A stretch of 64,000 bases of DNA from assembly GCF_000614975.1 (NCBI RefSeq), contig NZ_BALM01000005.1, positions 62,001-126,000 of the forward strand. The letters are read 5' to 3'. The translations under genes were made by a program, and so were the position numbers. The notes beneath the pieces were generated by a model. It saw only the letters and a program-made list of their open reading frames with translations. It searched no databases and was not told the origin of the DNA. Source of the stretch: Shewanella marina JCM 15074 (GTDB lineage: Bacteria; Pseudomonadota; Gammaproteobacteria; Enterobacterales; Shewanellaceae). Shown here one piece after another: positions 17,110-25,761 of the stretch (position 1 is its first letter; each line of letters opens with the position of its first letter).

Positions 17110-19061
17110 GACAATGACCTCAAAAATTGCGTGGTGAGAGAATTTAGTTTTTGTTCGATATGTTGATAACGATGATGTTGGCAAATGCCATAACCACTGA
17201 TTTTACGTGCTTGTAGTTTAGTTAACCAAGGTGCCGTTAACCCTGCTAGAAAGTGGCATGCTAATGGTAAGCTTATTTGGTAGCCTTTGGCGTCACCTTG
17301 TTGTATTAATTGATTAACTGCAGTAATAATTAATTCATCCTGTGGCCATTCAAAGATTTGTGAAATCGCCAGTTTTGCTGGCTGGCCGAGACATACGCTG
17401 CATTGACCACAATGTTCAGGCGCATTCATATCATCAAAATAACGTGCTAATTGATAGCTTAAACAGCTATCTAACTCAAAAAAACGTATCATAGTGGCGA
17501 TACGGCTGATCTCTTTTTTAGATTTATGACTAAAGTAATCAAATAACTGCTGGTTTAATTGTTCAACATCCCCTAGATTAACTACCTGATAAACATCGGT
17601 TATTTTCTTAGTCTCTAAGCTGATAACGCCTTGTTCTGCAAAGTAATCCATGGCACTAACGACTCGAGCTCGGTCGCATTGATAGTTAGTTTGCAGCAGG
17701 TTGATATCGAGTGTTCCCCATATCTTTTTAAATGATGTTGCATTCAGAATATGTTCGATAAAAATTCGACGTTCACCTTCAAACTTATCAATAAACACTT
17801 GTTGATCGACATTAAACTTATATTTGAAGTCAGCGTAGTAAGCATATTTTGCTGAAAGCACATCCATTAATTCGAGCTGAACTAGCAATGTCTTTAATGG
17901 TAGTTGCCTGATATTTGATGCAGTCGATAACTGGTTAATTTGGCATTCCCATAAACCATTTGTACTGTTTTGTTTTATATCATCAGTCACCGCAGCCAGA
18001 GATGTCAGTTCTGGTGTATCACCATAAACAAAGTTTTCTACCGTGGTTAAGCCGTCAAGGTTTGCCAATGTGATACAGTTTGATGGCTGACCATCACGTC
18101 CTGCTCGGCCTATCTCTTGGCTATAATTTTCTATTGATTTAGGTAGGTCGTAATGGATAACAAAACGAATATTTGATTTATCTACCCCCATACCAAATGC
18201 AATGGTTGCGACAACAACATCAACCTTGTTGTCCATAAAACTATTTTGACATGCTTGCCTTTGTTCATCGACCATACCGGCATGATAGGCCAGTGCATTA
18301 ATGCCATTTTTACTGAGGTGCGCTGCGATTTTTTCAGCCGTTTGTTGCAAGGTGACATAAACAATCCCCGCCCCCTCTTGCTGCCGGACAAGCTCAATTA
18401 AACGCAGACTTTTATCTTGCTCTGCTGTTGCCAGAACTTGTAGCTTTAAATTGTCGCGATAAAAGCCCGTTTGTACGATATTTTGGGGATCGATAGCAAA
18501 TCGACTCGCCATATCAAATTTAACTTTACGTGTGGCTGTTGCAGTTAGTAACAATACCAAAGGGATATTAAGCTGCTCGCGATATTGCGGCAATTTAAGG
18601 TAATCCGGTCTAAAATTGTGGCCCCATTCAGAAATGCAGTGGGCTTCATCTACTACCATCATTGATATTTTAATTTGACTGATAAATTGTCTAAACCGTT
18701 CGTTTTTAAAGCGTTCAACAGAGATCATTAAAATCTTTAGATCGCCATTACGCGCATCGGTCATTACCTGTTTCATTTGTTCATGAGTCAAGGTCGAATC
18801 AATGCTGGCCGCTTTTATATTAACTTTTTCAAGATAAGCTAATTGATCTTTCATTAACGCTAACAGTGGTGAAATTACCAAGGTGATATGGGGTAATTGC
18901 AGTGCGGTAAATTGATAACAAAGCGACTTGCCTGAACCCGTTGGGAAAATAGCTAGGCTTGATTGGCCATTAACCAGTTTTTCAATGACTTGCTGTTGTC
19001 CCGTTCTAAATTGACTAAAGCCAAAATGTTGTTGTAAAGATTGTTGTAAGTAAGTGTTCAT
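17106..19061 (-). CDS. RecQ-family ATP-dependent DNA helicase (no HRDC domain)
   Basis: A 651-residue 3'-5' helicase. It has Walker A FPTGSGKSLCYQ (about residues 38-49), DEAH box VVDEAHCISEWGHNFRPDY, motif III LLTATAT, and motifs V/VI IAFGMGVDKSNIRFVIHYDLPKS and QEIGRAGRDG. The zinc-binding RecQ-C region contains CGQCSVC near residue 560. The C-terminal part lacks an obvious HRDC domain, so this is probably a second RecQ paralogue and not the housekeeping RecQ. The ATG at 19061 is chosen over a TTG 12 bases upstream. Its stop overlaps the start of a 91-residue partner gene. Confidence 0.87.
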   Translation of the reverse strand: MNTYLQQSLQQHFGFSQFRTGQQQVIEKLVNGQSSLAIFPTGSGKSLCYQFTALQLPHITLVISPLLALMKDQLAYLEKVNIKAASIDSTLTHEQMKQVMTDARNGDLKILMISVERFKNERFRQFISQIKISMMVVDEAHCISEWGHNFRPDYLKLPQYREQLNIPLVLLLTATATRKVKFDMASRFAIDPQNIVQTGFYRDNLKLQVLATAEQDKSLRLIELVRQQEGAGIVYVTLQQTAEKIAAHLSKNGINALAYHAGMVDEQRQACQNSFMDNKVDVVVATIAFGMGVDKSNIRFVIHYDLPKSIENYSQEIGRAGRDGQPSNCITLANLDGLTTVENFVYGDTPELTSLAAVTDDIKQNSTNGLWECQINQLSTASNIRQLPLKTLLVQLELMDVLSAKYAYYADFKYKFNVDQQVFIDKFEGERRIFIEHILNATSFKKIWGTLDINLLQTNYQCDRARVVSAMDYFAEQGVISLETKKITDVYQVVNLGDVEQLNQQLFDYFSHKSKKEISRIATMIRFFELDSCLSYQLARYFDDMNAPEHCGQCSVCLGQPAKLAISQIFEWPQDELIITAVNQLIQQGDAKGYQISLPLACHFLAGLTAPWLTKLQARKISGYGICQHHRYQHIEQKLNSLTTQFLRSLS

Positions 19062-19205
19062 AACGGGACCCAAAACGGTATAGAGCTATAAATCATATCA
19101 GATAACGACATCAAAATGCGTAAATTAGCATTGATAAATTGAACAGTATTAGATGACTGATTGATATAAGTTGCTAAAATAGCATGGTATTAATTAGGAT
19201 TGATT

Positions 19206-20150
19206 ATGGATCATATAAAGCTTTCACGGTTAAATGTACGCCATTTAGTGGTGTTGCAGCTATTACTTGAAACACATAGTGTAAACTTAACTGCCACTCG
19301 ACTTTGCATCAGTGCCAGTGCGGTCAGCAAAATGCTGTCTCAACTTAGATTAGAGTTAAGTGATGAACTTTTTTATCGCAGTGGCAATCAATTAGTAGCC
19401 ACTGCCTATGCCAAAAGTCTGCGCCCCGCTATTGTTAGGTTAGTGACTGAATTTGAAGCTTTATTTTATCGACATGAATTTAATCCTCAACAGTTTAATG
19501 GCACGTTTACAATTGCATTGAGAGACAGTAGTTTTGAATTATTCTGCCAACAACTATTTATTCCATTAATCAATACTTACCCTAACATCAAATTTGAATT
19601 ACAGCATAAAGCCTTATTAGGACTAAATGGGCTATATTCTGGTCAAGTCGATTTTGTCATTTTACCTCATGACAAATCACAGCCACCAAGTACCGATGAG
19701 CAAATTATGTGGCAGACTCTTGTTGATGATGAAATGATTTGTTTGATGGATCCTGACCACCCCTTAGCAGCACAAGAACTAAGTCTAGATAATTATTTGA
19801 GTTATGCACATATCGGTATTACCGATGTGGATCTTGGGCAGCCATTTTTTGAGATACAACTTGCACAGCAAGAATTAAATCGTCGTGTGGTGATTAATGC
19901 TGCTGATTTTGGCACTGCAGCATTGCTTTTACGGGGGACGGAGTTACTTTTTACTTGCTCAAAGAAATGGGCCGATATGGCATATCAGGCCCAAGGTTTG
20001 ATCAGTAAACCATTACCATTTAACTATGGCGAAGTGGTTTACAGTATTGTTTGCCAGCAACAATCATTAAATGATCCTGCTAAATATTGGTTGTATCAGT
20101 ATTTATTGGCTCAAATAAATGCGCCACTAATACAAATATCTTCAAATTGA
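19206..20150 (+). CDS. LysR-family transcriptional regulator
   Basis: A 314-residue protein with an N-terminal winged helix-turn-helix (LSRLNVRHLVVLQLLLETHSVNLTATRL...ASAVSKMLSQLRLEL, residues 5-60) and a substrate-binding domain. The VNLTATRLCISASAVSKML helix departs from the more usual AA..L..SQPA pattern but is within family range. It is divergent from the recQ-type gene and overlaps the end of yjjW by 40 bp on the opposite strand. The target is unknown. Adjacency suggests control of yjjIW or of the helicase gene, without direct evidence. The start is ATG 19206. Confidence 0.85.
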   Translation: MDHIKLSRLNVRHLVVLQLLLETHSVNLTATRLCISASAVSKMLSQLRLELSDELFYRSGNQLVATAYAKSLRPAIVRLVTEFEALFYRHEFNPQQFNGTFTIALRDSSFELFCQQLFIPLINTYPNIKFELQHKALLGLNGLYSGQVDFVILPHDKSQPPSTDEQIMWQTLVDDEMICLMDPDHPLAAQELSLDNYLSYAHIGITDVDLGQPFFEIQLAQQELNRRVVINAADFGTAALLLRGTELLFTCSKKWADMAYQAQGLISKPLPFNYGEVVYSIVCQQQSLNDPAKYWLYQYLLAQINAPLIQISSN

Positions 20151-20983
20151 TGCTGTTGTAATGAAAGCTTTAGCGAATTAGTATCTTGCTTGGTCGCCTG
20201 TGGTAAAGCTAACGCCTTCCCCGTAACACCATGATGTCTAAATCCATTAATTCTGATTTTGACACCACTTGCATGTTGATGTAGCCATGAAGCCATTTCA
20301 TCGATTCTCAACAAGTAATCGGTGACTGTTGGGATCTCTAATAATCTGACTTCATAAAGCTTATTGTGCTTAGCGAGATACTTAATTGTTTCTTTGACCT
20401 TATGGTTACTCTTACCTGTAAGCTTGAGATGAACTTGTTGATCCCATGCTTTTAAATCAACCATTACACCATCGGTTACATCAATTAACTGGCGCCATTT
20501 ATCAACTTGCAAGCTGCCATTGGTATCAATAAAACAGCTTAAATGTGATAAATGAGTATCTTGTTTTATTGCTTCAAATAGTGATTTAACAAATTTAAAT
20601 TGTAAAGTTGCTTCGCCGCCACTGACAGTAATGCCTTCAATAAATGAAGCATATTTGCTAATTTCTGTTAGCATTTCTGTAACTGATATTTCAGAAATTC
20701 GCGGATCACTATTTATAGGACACAAGCTAATGCATGTATCACAGCCAATACAGATATCAGTACTGTATTTTGGCGGTTGTTGTTCATCAATCGTTTGTAA
20801 TGCAGATGGTGGACAAGTTACAACGCACTCTTGGCAGCTATTACAGTGATTAATAGTGTGTGGGTTATGGCAGTTGATACAGTTATAGTTGCAACCTTGC
20901 AAAAAAATAACTAATCGACTGCCAGGACCATCAACAACAGAAAAATGAATAATCTTATTTATTTTGCCAATGATTGAATTCAT
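20111..20983 (-). CDS. yjjW: YjjW-type glycyl-radical-enzyme activating protein
   Basis: A 290-residue radical SAM enzyme. The GCNYNCINCHNP segment carries the CxxxCxxC motif for the SAM-binding 4Fe-4S cluster; it is followed by a ferredoxin-like insert with CNSCQECVVTCP and CIGCDTCISLCP for two more clusters, and by TVSGGEATLQ. The protein aligns with E. coli YjjW throughout. Activators of this kind install the glycyl radical on a partner enzyme, which here is YjjI, encoded just upstream with a 29-bp overlap. It acts under anaerobic conditions in the cytoplasm. The physiological reaction of the pair is unknown. Confidence 0.9.
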   Translation of the reverse strand: MNSIIGKINKIIHFSVVDGPGSRLVIFLQGCNYNCINCHNPHTINHCNSCQECVVTCPPSALQTIDEQQPPKYSTDICIGCDTCISLCPINSDPRISEISVTEMLTEISKYASFIEGITVSGGEATLQFKFVKSLFEAIKQDTHLSHLSCFIDTNGSLQVDKWRQLIDVTDGVMVDLKAWDQQVHLKLTGKSNHKVKETIKYLAKHNKLYEVRLLEIPTVTDYLLRIDEMASWLHQHASGVKIRINGFRHHGVTGKALALPQATKQDTNSLKLSLQQHQFEDICISGAFI

Positions 20984-22476
20984 GACTAACTACTCTAGGC
21001 TGTCGTTGACTTACGTGTGTGCTTTTTATCGCTCCATCAGCTAAAGCAGTTGTATTAGTACGTGACCCCTGCTCTGACAGTTTATTAATATCGGACATTC
21101 TCACCATATAACCGGTGATGCGAACGAGGTCATTGGTTGCTACGTTAGCCGTAAATATACCAATACCGTGATTAAATGCGCCTTTACATAGTTGCTGAAT
21201 CGCTTGTGGGTTACCGCGAACAGTCGGTTCTAAGGTCAATATTTCACTCACACCTGAGGTGAAATATTGATGTTGTGGCGCTAATGACATTAAGTGGGTA
21301 ATTGGATCCGGTTCTGTACCATATTCAATTCGAATGCCTGGTGTCACATCAACATCTGAATTTAAACCGCCTTGTGAGTGAAGTAACGCGCGGCCATGGT
21401 AACCATAAGGGACTTCAGTTTGATCGACAATCTTTGCTACAAGTTGAGTAATTTCTAATGCTAAAGCGTTCGCATTTTGATCTTCGCCGTAATGACCTTG
21501 CAGTTGCTCCTTGCTTAATAGTGTATTGATACACTCAGCCATACCGTAAATACCAAACATTGGAGCGAATCGCTTCTCATCAAGAATGCCTTCTTGAACT
21601 AAGAAATGATCAAAAAAGTTAGAATCTTTATGCAAGAACTGACAGCGAGCTTCTATTAATTCATAAGCTGCTTGGCAATATAATGGCAGTTGTACCTGCA
21701 TAAAATCAGTAATAGAATTAGCCTGCTCAGCTACCCCTTTCAAATTAACACGTACCAAGGTATTACAACCACCTGCAACAGGTAATACGTTATAACAACT
21801 TACGACACCGTAACCTTTTTCTGCATACTTTTGTTTATGCATATTATGATTAACAATATGTGGCTTACTGGTCGTAGCAATATTCTCGCAAGCTTGTAAC
21901 AGCAGACTTTCAGGTGTTTTTTCCGTATCAAATAATAAACTTAAATTTGGTGCAATTTGAGCAAGCTCTGCATCAATCTTTAAGATGGTGCGACAAACGA
22001 TATTATCTGATGGGCCAATATTGGCATGCATAAACGCATCTGGTAATACGCGGTCAAGCATGATCCAGAAACGTTTCAATTTACTGTAGATTTGTTCTTC
22101 AGATAATTCGCCAACATATGGCATAAGTAATTGATCAAGATGACCAATGAATACTGGGATATTTGTCACTGATGGCACAAAATGATAAAGAATCATTAAG
22201 TTATTAAGAGCATCATCAAAATCTTGAGCTGGCTCTAGTTCTAAATATTTAGAACCTTGTTGTAAAAATAGTTGGTAATCAGGTAATACGTAGCGAGGTT
22301 TGAAAGGAGCATGTCCCTCATACATATCACAAATCAAATTATTATCTTTTGCTTGTTGAGTCGCTGCAGACAAAGGTAAGTATTCTACTAAAGAATCTGC
22401 AAATTGGGCTAACTGTTGAGTTTTTGCCTGGTAATAAATTGCAATCGTTGATAATTGAAAGTAACTGCTTTTGCAT
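20955..22476 (-). pseudogene. yjjI: YjjI glycyl-radical protein, N-terminus frameshifted in this sequence
   Basis: The long frame (20955-22373) matches E. coli YjjI (DUF3029) from LICDMYEGHAPFKPRYVLPDY onward. It includes a cysteine in PVAGGCNTLVRVNL, which may be the active-site thiyl residue, and RITGY, which fits the glycyl-radical consensus near the C-terminus. E. coli YjjI has about 50 more residues at the start. Here they are found upstream: ATG 22476 reads MQKQLLSIINDCNLLPG, then shifts at the five-base run 22421-22425; reading four bases instead of five joins it to KTQQLAQFADSLVEYLPL. The repaired gene has 507 codons. The overlap with yjjW and the pairing with its activator are as in E. 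coli. The substrate of YjjI is unknown. Confidence 0.85.
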
Positions 22477-22520
22477 GAAATGAACCTGATAAATTAAGAC
22501 GTTACTATCTTAATTTACAA

Positions 22521-22578
22521 TGCGGATTAACCATACTGAATATATTTCGCAGTATGGTGTTTATATTGGAAATCCGCA
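22521..22578. promoter_or_regulatory. Nested inverted repeats between helD and yjjI
   Basis: An outer pair TGCGGATT (22521-22528) / AATCCGCA (22571-22578) encloses an inner pair ACCATACTG (22530-22538) / CAGTATGGT (22550-22558). This could be the yjjI operator or leader structure, or the 3' end of the helicase transcript. There is no U tract, so it is not a standard terminator. Confidence 0.5.
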
Positions 22579-22593
22579 GTTCTGTCTCAAACT

Positions 22594-23889
22594 TTACCGT
22601 TCTGTGTTATCTGTCTCTGTACAAATTATAATGGATTTAGCATTATCATGAATAATCTCTTGTAAGAAAGGGCTGCTCATTTTTGCATCGGTATAAAGAT
22701 GGATTTGGTTTCTTGCTCGCGTTAAAGCAACGTAAAACAATCTTCGTTCTTCAGCTAAATCGATAGTATCAATTTTCTCAACTAACATATGCTGAACAAT
22801 TGATACGGGCTTTGTCGCTGGAAATCCATGTTTGTTATCGGTTAAATTAAGCAGAATAACGCAATCAGCCTCTAATCCTTTTGCTGAATGGCAGGTACTG
22901 AATTTAAGTGAAAATTTAGGATACTTATTGTGTAACTCATATTGCTCAGTCTCTGTAGGTAAATCCACTTTGTAGCGAGCCAATATTAGAATGGATAAGC
23001 TTTTATATTGCAAAGCTAAGTTATCAAATAAGTTTAAATATTCATTTTCATTATTACTTGCATGTACCCAAATAGAATTTTTATCTGTGACATTATTCGC
23101 GATAACAATTTTATCGAGTTGAATCTCATTTTTAGAGACAAACTTATTGGCAATCGCTAATATTTGATTATTGCATCGGTAACTTACATCTAAATGAGTT
23201 GTTGTTGTTTCTCCAAAGTAATGGCTAAAATTAATAGTGTATAATATATTCGATCCAGTAAATTGGTAAATTGACTGCCAATCATCTGCAACACAAAAAA
23301 GATGAGCCCCATTTGAGCTTTGTTTGATTTTATTTAAAAATTTAGCTCTGACAGATGATATATCTTGGAATTCATCAATGAGTATTTGTTTTGTATCAGA
23401 TTTATTTTCAGCAATCGAATCGGTTGCATTGATGATTAAATCTGTAAAATCAACAAGATTGTGTTGGGTATTCATCTTGTTATAGTGCATATAACTAAAA
23501 AGTAAAAGCAAGCAATACTCATCTTTTTGTTTAAATTTTTGCAATAACTTTTTAAATTCTACTAAATTAATATCGAACTGCTTCAATAATGTAATATCAT
23601 TTAATACTTCAGTTAAAATGATATTTTCAAGCTTATGCTCTATTTGAGCTGGAAATGAATTTAATAATGACAGTATTACTTTATCATTTATATCTTGCTT
23701 AAAATTAATACTTTTCAATAATTTGCTAATAATTGTATTAGGCTTATCCATATCGATGAATTTAAACTGCTTAAATTCAGGAAACTGATTAATAAAATAA
23801 TTTTTTAAATGCTGATGACTATAAATATCTTTATAGACAGACATCATCACTTGCCCTTGTTCGGGTAAGATCAAAAAGTGGCAATTCAT
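22594..23889 (-). CDS. HelD/UvrD-like superfamily 1 helicase, C-terminal half
   Basis: A 431-residue protein with helicase motif II (ILIDEFQDISS), motif III (ADDWQSIYQFTGS), motif IV (LILARYK), motif V (TCHSAKGLEADCVI) and motif VI (FYVALTRARNQI). It has no Walker A; that lies in the adjacent upstream frame. The two pieces together follow the layout of helicase IV (HelD), with about 145 residues before motif II that I cannot assign. The start ATG overlaps the previous stop in ATGA. One extra A at the AAA before that ATG would fuse the two into one 778-residue protein. Frameshift by sequence error is the likeliest reading; a truly split helicase is the alternative. Confidence 0.78.
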   Translation of the reverse strand: MNCHFLILPEQGQVMMSVYKDIYSHQHLKNYFINQFPEFKQFKFIDMDKPNTIISKLLKSINFKQDINDKVILSLLNSFPAQIEHKLENIILTEVLNDITLLKQFDINLVEFKKLLQKFKQKDEYCLLLLFSYMHYNKMNTQHNLVDFTDLIINATDSIAENKSDTKQILIDEFQDISSVRAKFLNKIKQSSNGAHLFCVADDWQSIYQFTGSNILYTINFSHYFGETTTTHLDVSYRCNNQILAIANKFVSKNEIQLDKIVIANNVTDKNSIWVHASNNENEYLNLFDNLALQYKSLSILILARYKVDLPTETEQYELHNKYPKFSLKFSTCHSAKGLEADCVILLNLTDNKHGFPATKPVSIVQHMLVEKIDTIDLAEERRLFYVALTRARNQIHLYTDAKMSSPFLQEIIHDNAKSIIICTETDNTER

Positions 23890-24929
23890 TTCATCATAGA
23901 ATGATAGTTAATATTAACGTTATCAAATGCCAGTTTTAAATGTACTAATAAATTATATTCATTAAGTTTATTTGATTTCACTTTTGCGTATGCAAATAAT
24001 AAGCTCATTAGATCCAAATAAATAAGGTTGTTATTTGAGCAGTATTTTTTGAATTGTTCAATATAACTAGTCGTATTCCCTATTAATTCTTTTTTATGGT
24101 TAACCATTTTAGTGTTGGCTGATTTTAATGCAAATGAATGAAAAGTATGCACATTAAAATCAAGGTTAGGTTTATATAGCTTTAGCCTTTGTTTAATCTC
24201 TTCTTTTGCATCTTTACCGAAAACAAGGATCAATATTTCAGATGGAATACATTGACCAGATTCAATAAGATAAAGTGCTCTAGCGATTATCACCAAAGTC
24301 TTACCACTACCTGCAGACGCTAGAATCAAGTTATTTGTATCATTTGTGATTACGGCAATTTGCTGCTGTTGGTTAAGCTTCAATTCATTAAACAATGGTT
24401 TGTAAATTTTGCATTGCTGTTTAATATAATGCTGATGATGTTGCTCTATTTGTGTATGCTGCCACCGACTAAACTGCTCAATAAATTGATAACATTTGAT
24501 GATTGTTTGCGGTATTTCCAGATCATTAAATGTGTCAGGCCACGACTTTACAAGTTGTAGCGCTTGTTTTTGTAAAATGGCAAACTGCTTTTGCGTCAAA
24601 TAGTATTGCGCCAGATGTTGGTTAAGTGTACGACTAAATTCAATCAATATAGGGAAATGATGTGACGACCATAACTCAAATAATTTTTGCTTAAATTGTT
24701 TAGCATTTTTACCTTGTAACCAATCAAGCTGATATTGTTTAGATGGTTGTTGCCATACCATTTTATAAAAGTATAACCCTTGTGTGACAGATGGATAATT
24801 TGAGAGCTGTGACCAAGTTGTTGTATTGGGGCCATGATGGATACCATGTTGGTCTATGTATAAATCACCATAATTTGGATTGAAGAACTGACTAATTACT
24901 AATGATTTTAAATGCCATTGCGGGTTCAT
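23886..24929 (-). CDS. HelD/UvrD-like superfamily 1 helicase, N-terminal half
   Basis: A 347-residue protein with a Q-motif-like NQQQQIAVITND, Walker A in LILASAGSGKTLVI (about residue 210), ILVFGKDAKEEIKQRL and motif Ia (FNVHTFHSFAL). The first 190 residues resemble the accessory N-terminal region of HelD. It ends at YHSMMK, before motif II, so it cannot be a complete helicase alone. Motifs II-VI are in the next frame. The start overlaps the stop of the preceding 168-residue gene in an ATGA, so all three are one transcription unit. Base composition is more AT-rich than the neighbouring housekeeping genes. Confidence 0.78.
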   Translation of the reverse strand: MNPQWHLKSLVISQFFNPNYGDLYIDQHGIHHGPNTTTWSQLSNYPSVTQGLYFYKMVWQQPSKQYQLDWLQGKNAKQFKQKLFELWSSHHFPILIEFSRTLNQHLAQYYLTQKQFAILQKQALQLVKSWPDTFNDLEIPQTIIKCYQFIEQFSRWQHTQIEQHHQHYIKQQCKIYKPLFNELKLNQQQQIAVITNDTNNLILASAGSGKTLVIIARALYLIESGQCIPSEILILVFGKDAKEEIKQRLKLYKPNLDFNVHTFHSFALKSANTKMVNHKKELIGNTTSYIEQFKKYCSNNNLIYLDLMSLLFAYAKVKSNKLNEYNLLVHLKLAFDNVNINYHSMMK

Positions 24930-25432
24930 TTATTATCGAAATCCTCTTCAAACGCCATTGATTCTGATAATAGGTTATCAATCGCCTGATCGAAATTATC
25001 AAAACTATGCTGTTGCATATATTGCTTTAGAGTCACAATGAGATCATTACTTAATTCGATATGAGACTTTTTCTGACGTTTTTTCAATTGTGATATCTCT
25101 TTACGCATATTGCGCCAACCAAAATCAGAAAATGTCATGTTAAGTAATGAATTTAGGTAATCAATGTCCTGTTGCTCATACTCCATTTGTTCGTTGAGTC
25201 GCTCAAGAATATTGCATAGCGCAATATAGGTCGTCTGGTAATATTCCTTATTATTTAACAGATCAGGAGTGAACCAACCTACTCGCCTAGTTAATGATTT
25301 TGATTCTAATACCCTAGTTAATAATGGGATGCAGGTATCTATTTCAGTCATATCTAATAGTAATAACCGTCGGCCAGATTTAGGTGATTGTTCATGATAA
25401 CGCCAATTCAAATTTCGTTGTTCAACTAACAT
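24926..25432 (-). CDS. Unknown 168-residue protein heading the HelD-like operon
   Basis: I do not recognise this protein with confidence. It is soluble and charged, and the middle is predicted helical by eye (LCNILERLNEQMEYEQQDIDYLNSLL). The last 55 residues (LKKRQKKSHIELSNDLIVTLKQYM, then a second helix) have a strand-helix-helix pattern like ribbon-helix-helix DNA-binding domains, faintly recalling MatP, but the N-terminal part does not align well. It overlaps the helicase gene by four bases (ATGA), so the products are probably made in fixed ratio and may work together on DNA. Possible roles include a DNA-binding partner for the helicase. No start other than ATG 25432 is evident. Confidence 0.6.
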   Translation of the reverse strand: MLVEQRNLNWRYHEQSPKSGRRLLLLDMTEIDTCIPLLTRVLESKSLTRRVGWFTPDLLNNKEYYQTTYIALCNILERLNEQMEYEQQDIDYLNSLLNMTFSDFGWRNMRKEISQLKKRQKKSHIELSNDLIVTLKQYMQQHSFDNFDQAIDNLLSESMAFEEDFDNK

Positions 25433-25761
25433 GATGATTTTACTTTAAGTTTAGACTATTTTTACTAGTTTACCCCGATAGAATATGAAGGTAAATCCTT
25501 AATTCTATGTTTAACCATAAATAAATATTTAAAACCATTCTGTATAATCTTTCGTAAAAATCAAAATTATGAGCTTCATTACATTAGGCTATAAACTGTC
25601 CATTTAGCATTGAATTGCCATACGATTGTGCATATATTAAGCTTACCAGTGATAATGACGATTATCACTGGTAAGATATAGTAATATTAAGTAAAATATC
25701 GGCCTTATCAGTGTGTTATCTAGCATTTTTGCGTTCATTATTTGTTCAATAATAGGTGTCA
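25433..25761. other. Intergenic region between the HelD-like operon and the recombinase
   Basis: An AT-rich 329-bp divergent promoter region. It holds the long hairpin listed separately at 25642-25675 and the sequence TTAACCATAAATA near 25511, which recurs just after the recombinase gene. No small gene is visible. Confidence 0.6.
25642..25675. repeat. Perfect 15-bp inverted repeat upstream of the tyrosine recombinase
   Basis: CTTACCAGTGATAAT and its exact inverse ATTATCACTGGTAAG are separated by GACG. There is no T tract, so it is not a terminator. It is a good candidate for an operator or recombinase binding site. Confidence 0.75.

Noticed and set aside
25648..25669. Fur-box-like sequence TGATAAT...ATTATCA upstream of the recombinase
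   Set aside because: The half-sites are separated by four bases rather than one, and the symmetry extends to 15 bp arms, so a Fur site is a poor explanation.
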